This document shows positions 6,166 to 6,978 of a stretch of 6,978 nucleotides of DNA, piece after piece (positions within the stretch are counted from its first letter, which is position 1; each line of letters starts with the position of its first letter). Below the pieces are notes generated by a model. That model was not told the origin of the DNA. It did no database searches and saw nothing but the letters and a program-made list of their open reading frames with translations. Made by a program: the position numbers and the translations under genes. This DNA comes from Gammaproteobacteria bacterium. GTDB taxonomy: Bacteria > Pseudomonadota > Gammaproteobacteria > HK1. The stretch lies in NCBI GenBank assembly GCA_020444775.1, contig JAGRHX010001235.1, positions 1 to 6,978 of the forward strand. The letters run 5' to 3'.

Positions 6166-6714
6166 ATGCTGACTCTGCACCCCCTCCGGGCAACCCTGCT
6201 CACGGTCCTGCTCTGCGGCGCGAGCGGGCTTGCCCTGGCCTGCACGCCGCGCGAACCCACCCCACCTACCGACGCCGGTCCGCATGACTTCTCGCACAGC
6301 GGGACCGAAAGTCGGCTCTGGCAGGAGAGCGATCCGGGTGAACCACTGTTCCTGCGCGCCCGCGTGCTCGACACCTGCGGTCAACCGCTCGCCAACGCAA
6401 TGGTGCGGGTGCTGCATGCGAATCACGAGGGGGTGCACGAGCACGACCGCTGGCGGACCGTGCTGCAGACCGACGAGCGCGGAGTGTTTCGGGTGACGAC
6501 CGTGTTCCCGGGCTTCACCGGCGGTATTCCGCGGCACATCCACTTCATCATCGAGCACCCCGAGCATCCGCAGCTCGTCACCCGGCTGTTCTTCCAGAAC
6601 GACCCGGACTCGAAGTGGGCGCCGGAGGCGCTGGCGATGGTTCTCGAGGAAGTCTCGCAGCAAGGCCGCAAGGGCTGGGTGGCGAGCTATGAATTCGTGC
6701 TGGGGCAGCGTTGA
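6166..6714 (+). CDS. Exported intradiol dioxygenase-like protein, probable lipoprotein, with altered metal-site residues
   Basis: This is a 182-residue protein. An Arg-containing start, a hydrophobic core and GLALAC (C26) form a probable lipoprotein signal; the lipobox is not ideal (Ala at -3), so ordinary signal peptidase cleavage just before C26 is possible. The mature part follows the intradiol ring-cleavage dioxygenase core: LRARVLDTCGQPLANAMVRV (63-82), HANHEG (84-89), TDERGVFRVTTVFPG (102-116) and PRHIHF (122-127). H124 and H126 match the two iron-binding histidines. By my reading the first tyrosine ligand (usually GxY after the W/H-A-N segment) is H91 in GVHEH, and the second (PGxY) is F117. 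The classical two-Tyr, two-His iron site therefore seems incomplete, and catechol cleavage cannot be assumed. The start is supported by GAGG (6153-6156), 9 bases before the ATG. The gene follows the amidohydrolase and converges with the acyltransferase. Confidence 0.8.
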   Translation: MLTLHPLRATLLTVLLCGASGLALACTPREPTPPTDAGPHDFSHSGTESRLWQESDPGEPLFLRARVLDTCGQPLANAMVRVLHANHEGVHEHDRWRTVLQTDERGVFRVTTVFPGFTGGIPRHIHFIIEHPEHPQLVTRLFFQNDPDSKWAPEALAMVLEEVSQQGRKGWVASYEFVLGQR

Positions 6715-6732
6715 CGACCAACCCCACACCGC

Positions 6733-6978
6733 TCAACCGTATAGCGGCTTCTTGTATTTCCAGCGCCGGTGCGACCACAGCCAGGCGCCCGGGTCCTCAC
6801 GCACCAGGGCCTCGGCGCGCTGCACGTAGGCATCCATGACCTTGCGCGCAGAGCTGCTGTACGGCGGTGTCGTCAACGGCTCGATCCGGACTCGATACCG
6901 GCCTCGCCCGAGCCGGCGCATGCCCGCGAACATCCCGGTGGCGCGGGTCCTGCGTGCGAGGTTCGCCGGTCCCACGTA
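6733..6978 (-). CDS. LpxL/HtrB-family lipid A (lysophospholipid) acyltransferase, C-terminal end, truncated by the window edge
   Basis: The minus strand is open from the right edge to TGA at 6735-6733, giving the last 81 residues plus the stop. The fragment reads GPANLARRTRA, then RYRVRIEPL, then PGAWLWSHRRWK close to the end. The ordered NLARRTRA, beta-strand RVRIEPL and terminal WLWSHRRWK signature is characteristic of LpxL/LpxM-type acyltransferases, which add secondary acyl chains to lipid A on the inner face of the inner membrane. The catalytic HxxxxD motif lies upstream, outside the window. Some family members act on other lipids, such as ornithine lipids or glycolipids, so the exact acceptor is open. 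The gene converges on the dioxygenase-like gene with 18 bases between stops and no obvious shared terminator. Confidence 0.85.
   Translation of the reverse strand, partial: YVGPANLARRTRATGMFAGMRRLGRGRYRVRIEPLTTPPYSSSARKVMDAYVQRAEALVREDPGAWLWSHRRWKYKKPLYG

Noticed and set aside
5022..6374. 450-codon open frame on the minus strand opposite the amidohydrolase gene
   Set aside because: It is antisense to a gene with clear family motifs and good ribosome binding; the translation has no recognisable domain and looks like a product of GC-rich codon bias.

Overview
The window is GC-rich DNA, apparently from a Gram-negative proteobacterium. The right edge holds the C-terminal end of an LpxL/HtrB-type lipid A acyltransferase, one gene product looks like a lipoprotein, and another has a C-terminal sorting-like tail of the PEP-CTERM/IPTL kind. 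A gammaproteobacterium is a reasonable guess, but the genus cannot be read from this sequence.

Layout, left to right. (1) 1-182, minus strand: the first 60 codons of a HyuA-type hydantoinase/oxoprolinase subunit, running off the left edge. (2) 183-453: a divergent intergenic region with a short GC-rich stem-loop in the hydantoinase leader and no convincing sigma-70 promoter. (3) 454-1788, plus: a complete cytochrome P450, probably with a TTG start. (4) 1789-1882: a 94-base gap holding a perfect 20-base palindrome and four copies of an 11-base tandem repeat that abut the next ATG. (5) 1883-3817, plus: an acyl-AMP ligase fused to a C-terminal acyl-carrier domain. (6) 3952-5049, plus: a secreted, membrane-tailed protein of unknown function, with clearly lower GC than its neighbours. 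(7) 5073-6095, plus: an amidohydrolase-2 family TIM-barrel hydrolase. (8) 6166-6714, plus: a small lipoprotein or exported protein with an intradiol-dioxygenase-like fold that appears to lack both iron-binding tyrosines. (9) 6733-6978, minus: the C-terminal end of the LpxL-like acyltransferase, converging on gene 8 with 18 bases between the stop codons.

How the genes may work together (inference). The P450 and the ligase-carrier protein look like a two-gene unit in which a fatty or other carboxylic acid is adenylated, loaded on the fused carrier domain, and oxidised by the P450 on the carrier or after release. No ketosynthase, reductase, thioesterase or ferredoxin is visible, so the rest of the pathway, if any, lies elsewhere. 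The amidohydrolase and dioxygenase-like genes are co-directional and could be a small catabolic pair, but the altered metal-site residues make an aromatic-degradation role uncertain. The lower-GC gene between these two units looks like a lineage-specific or acquired insertion.
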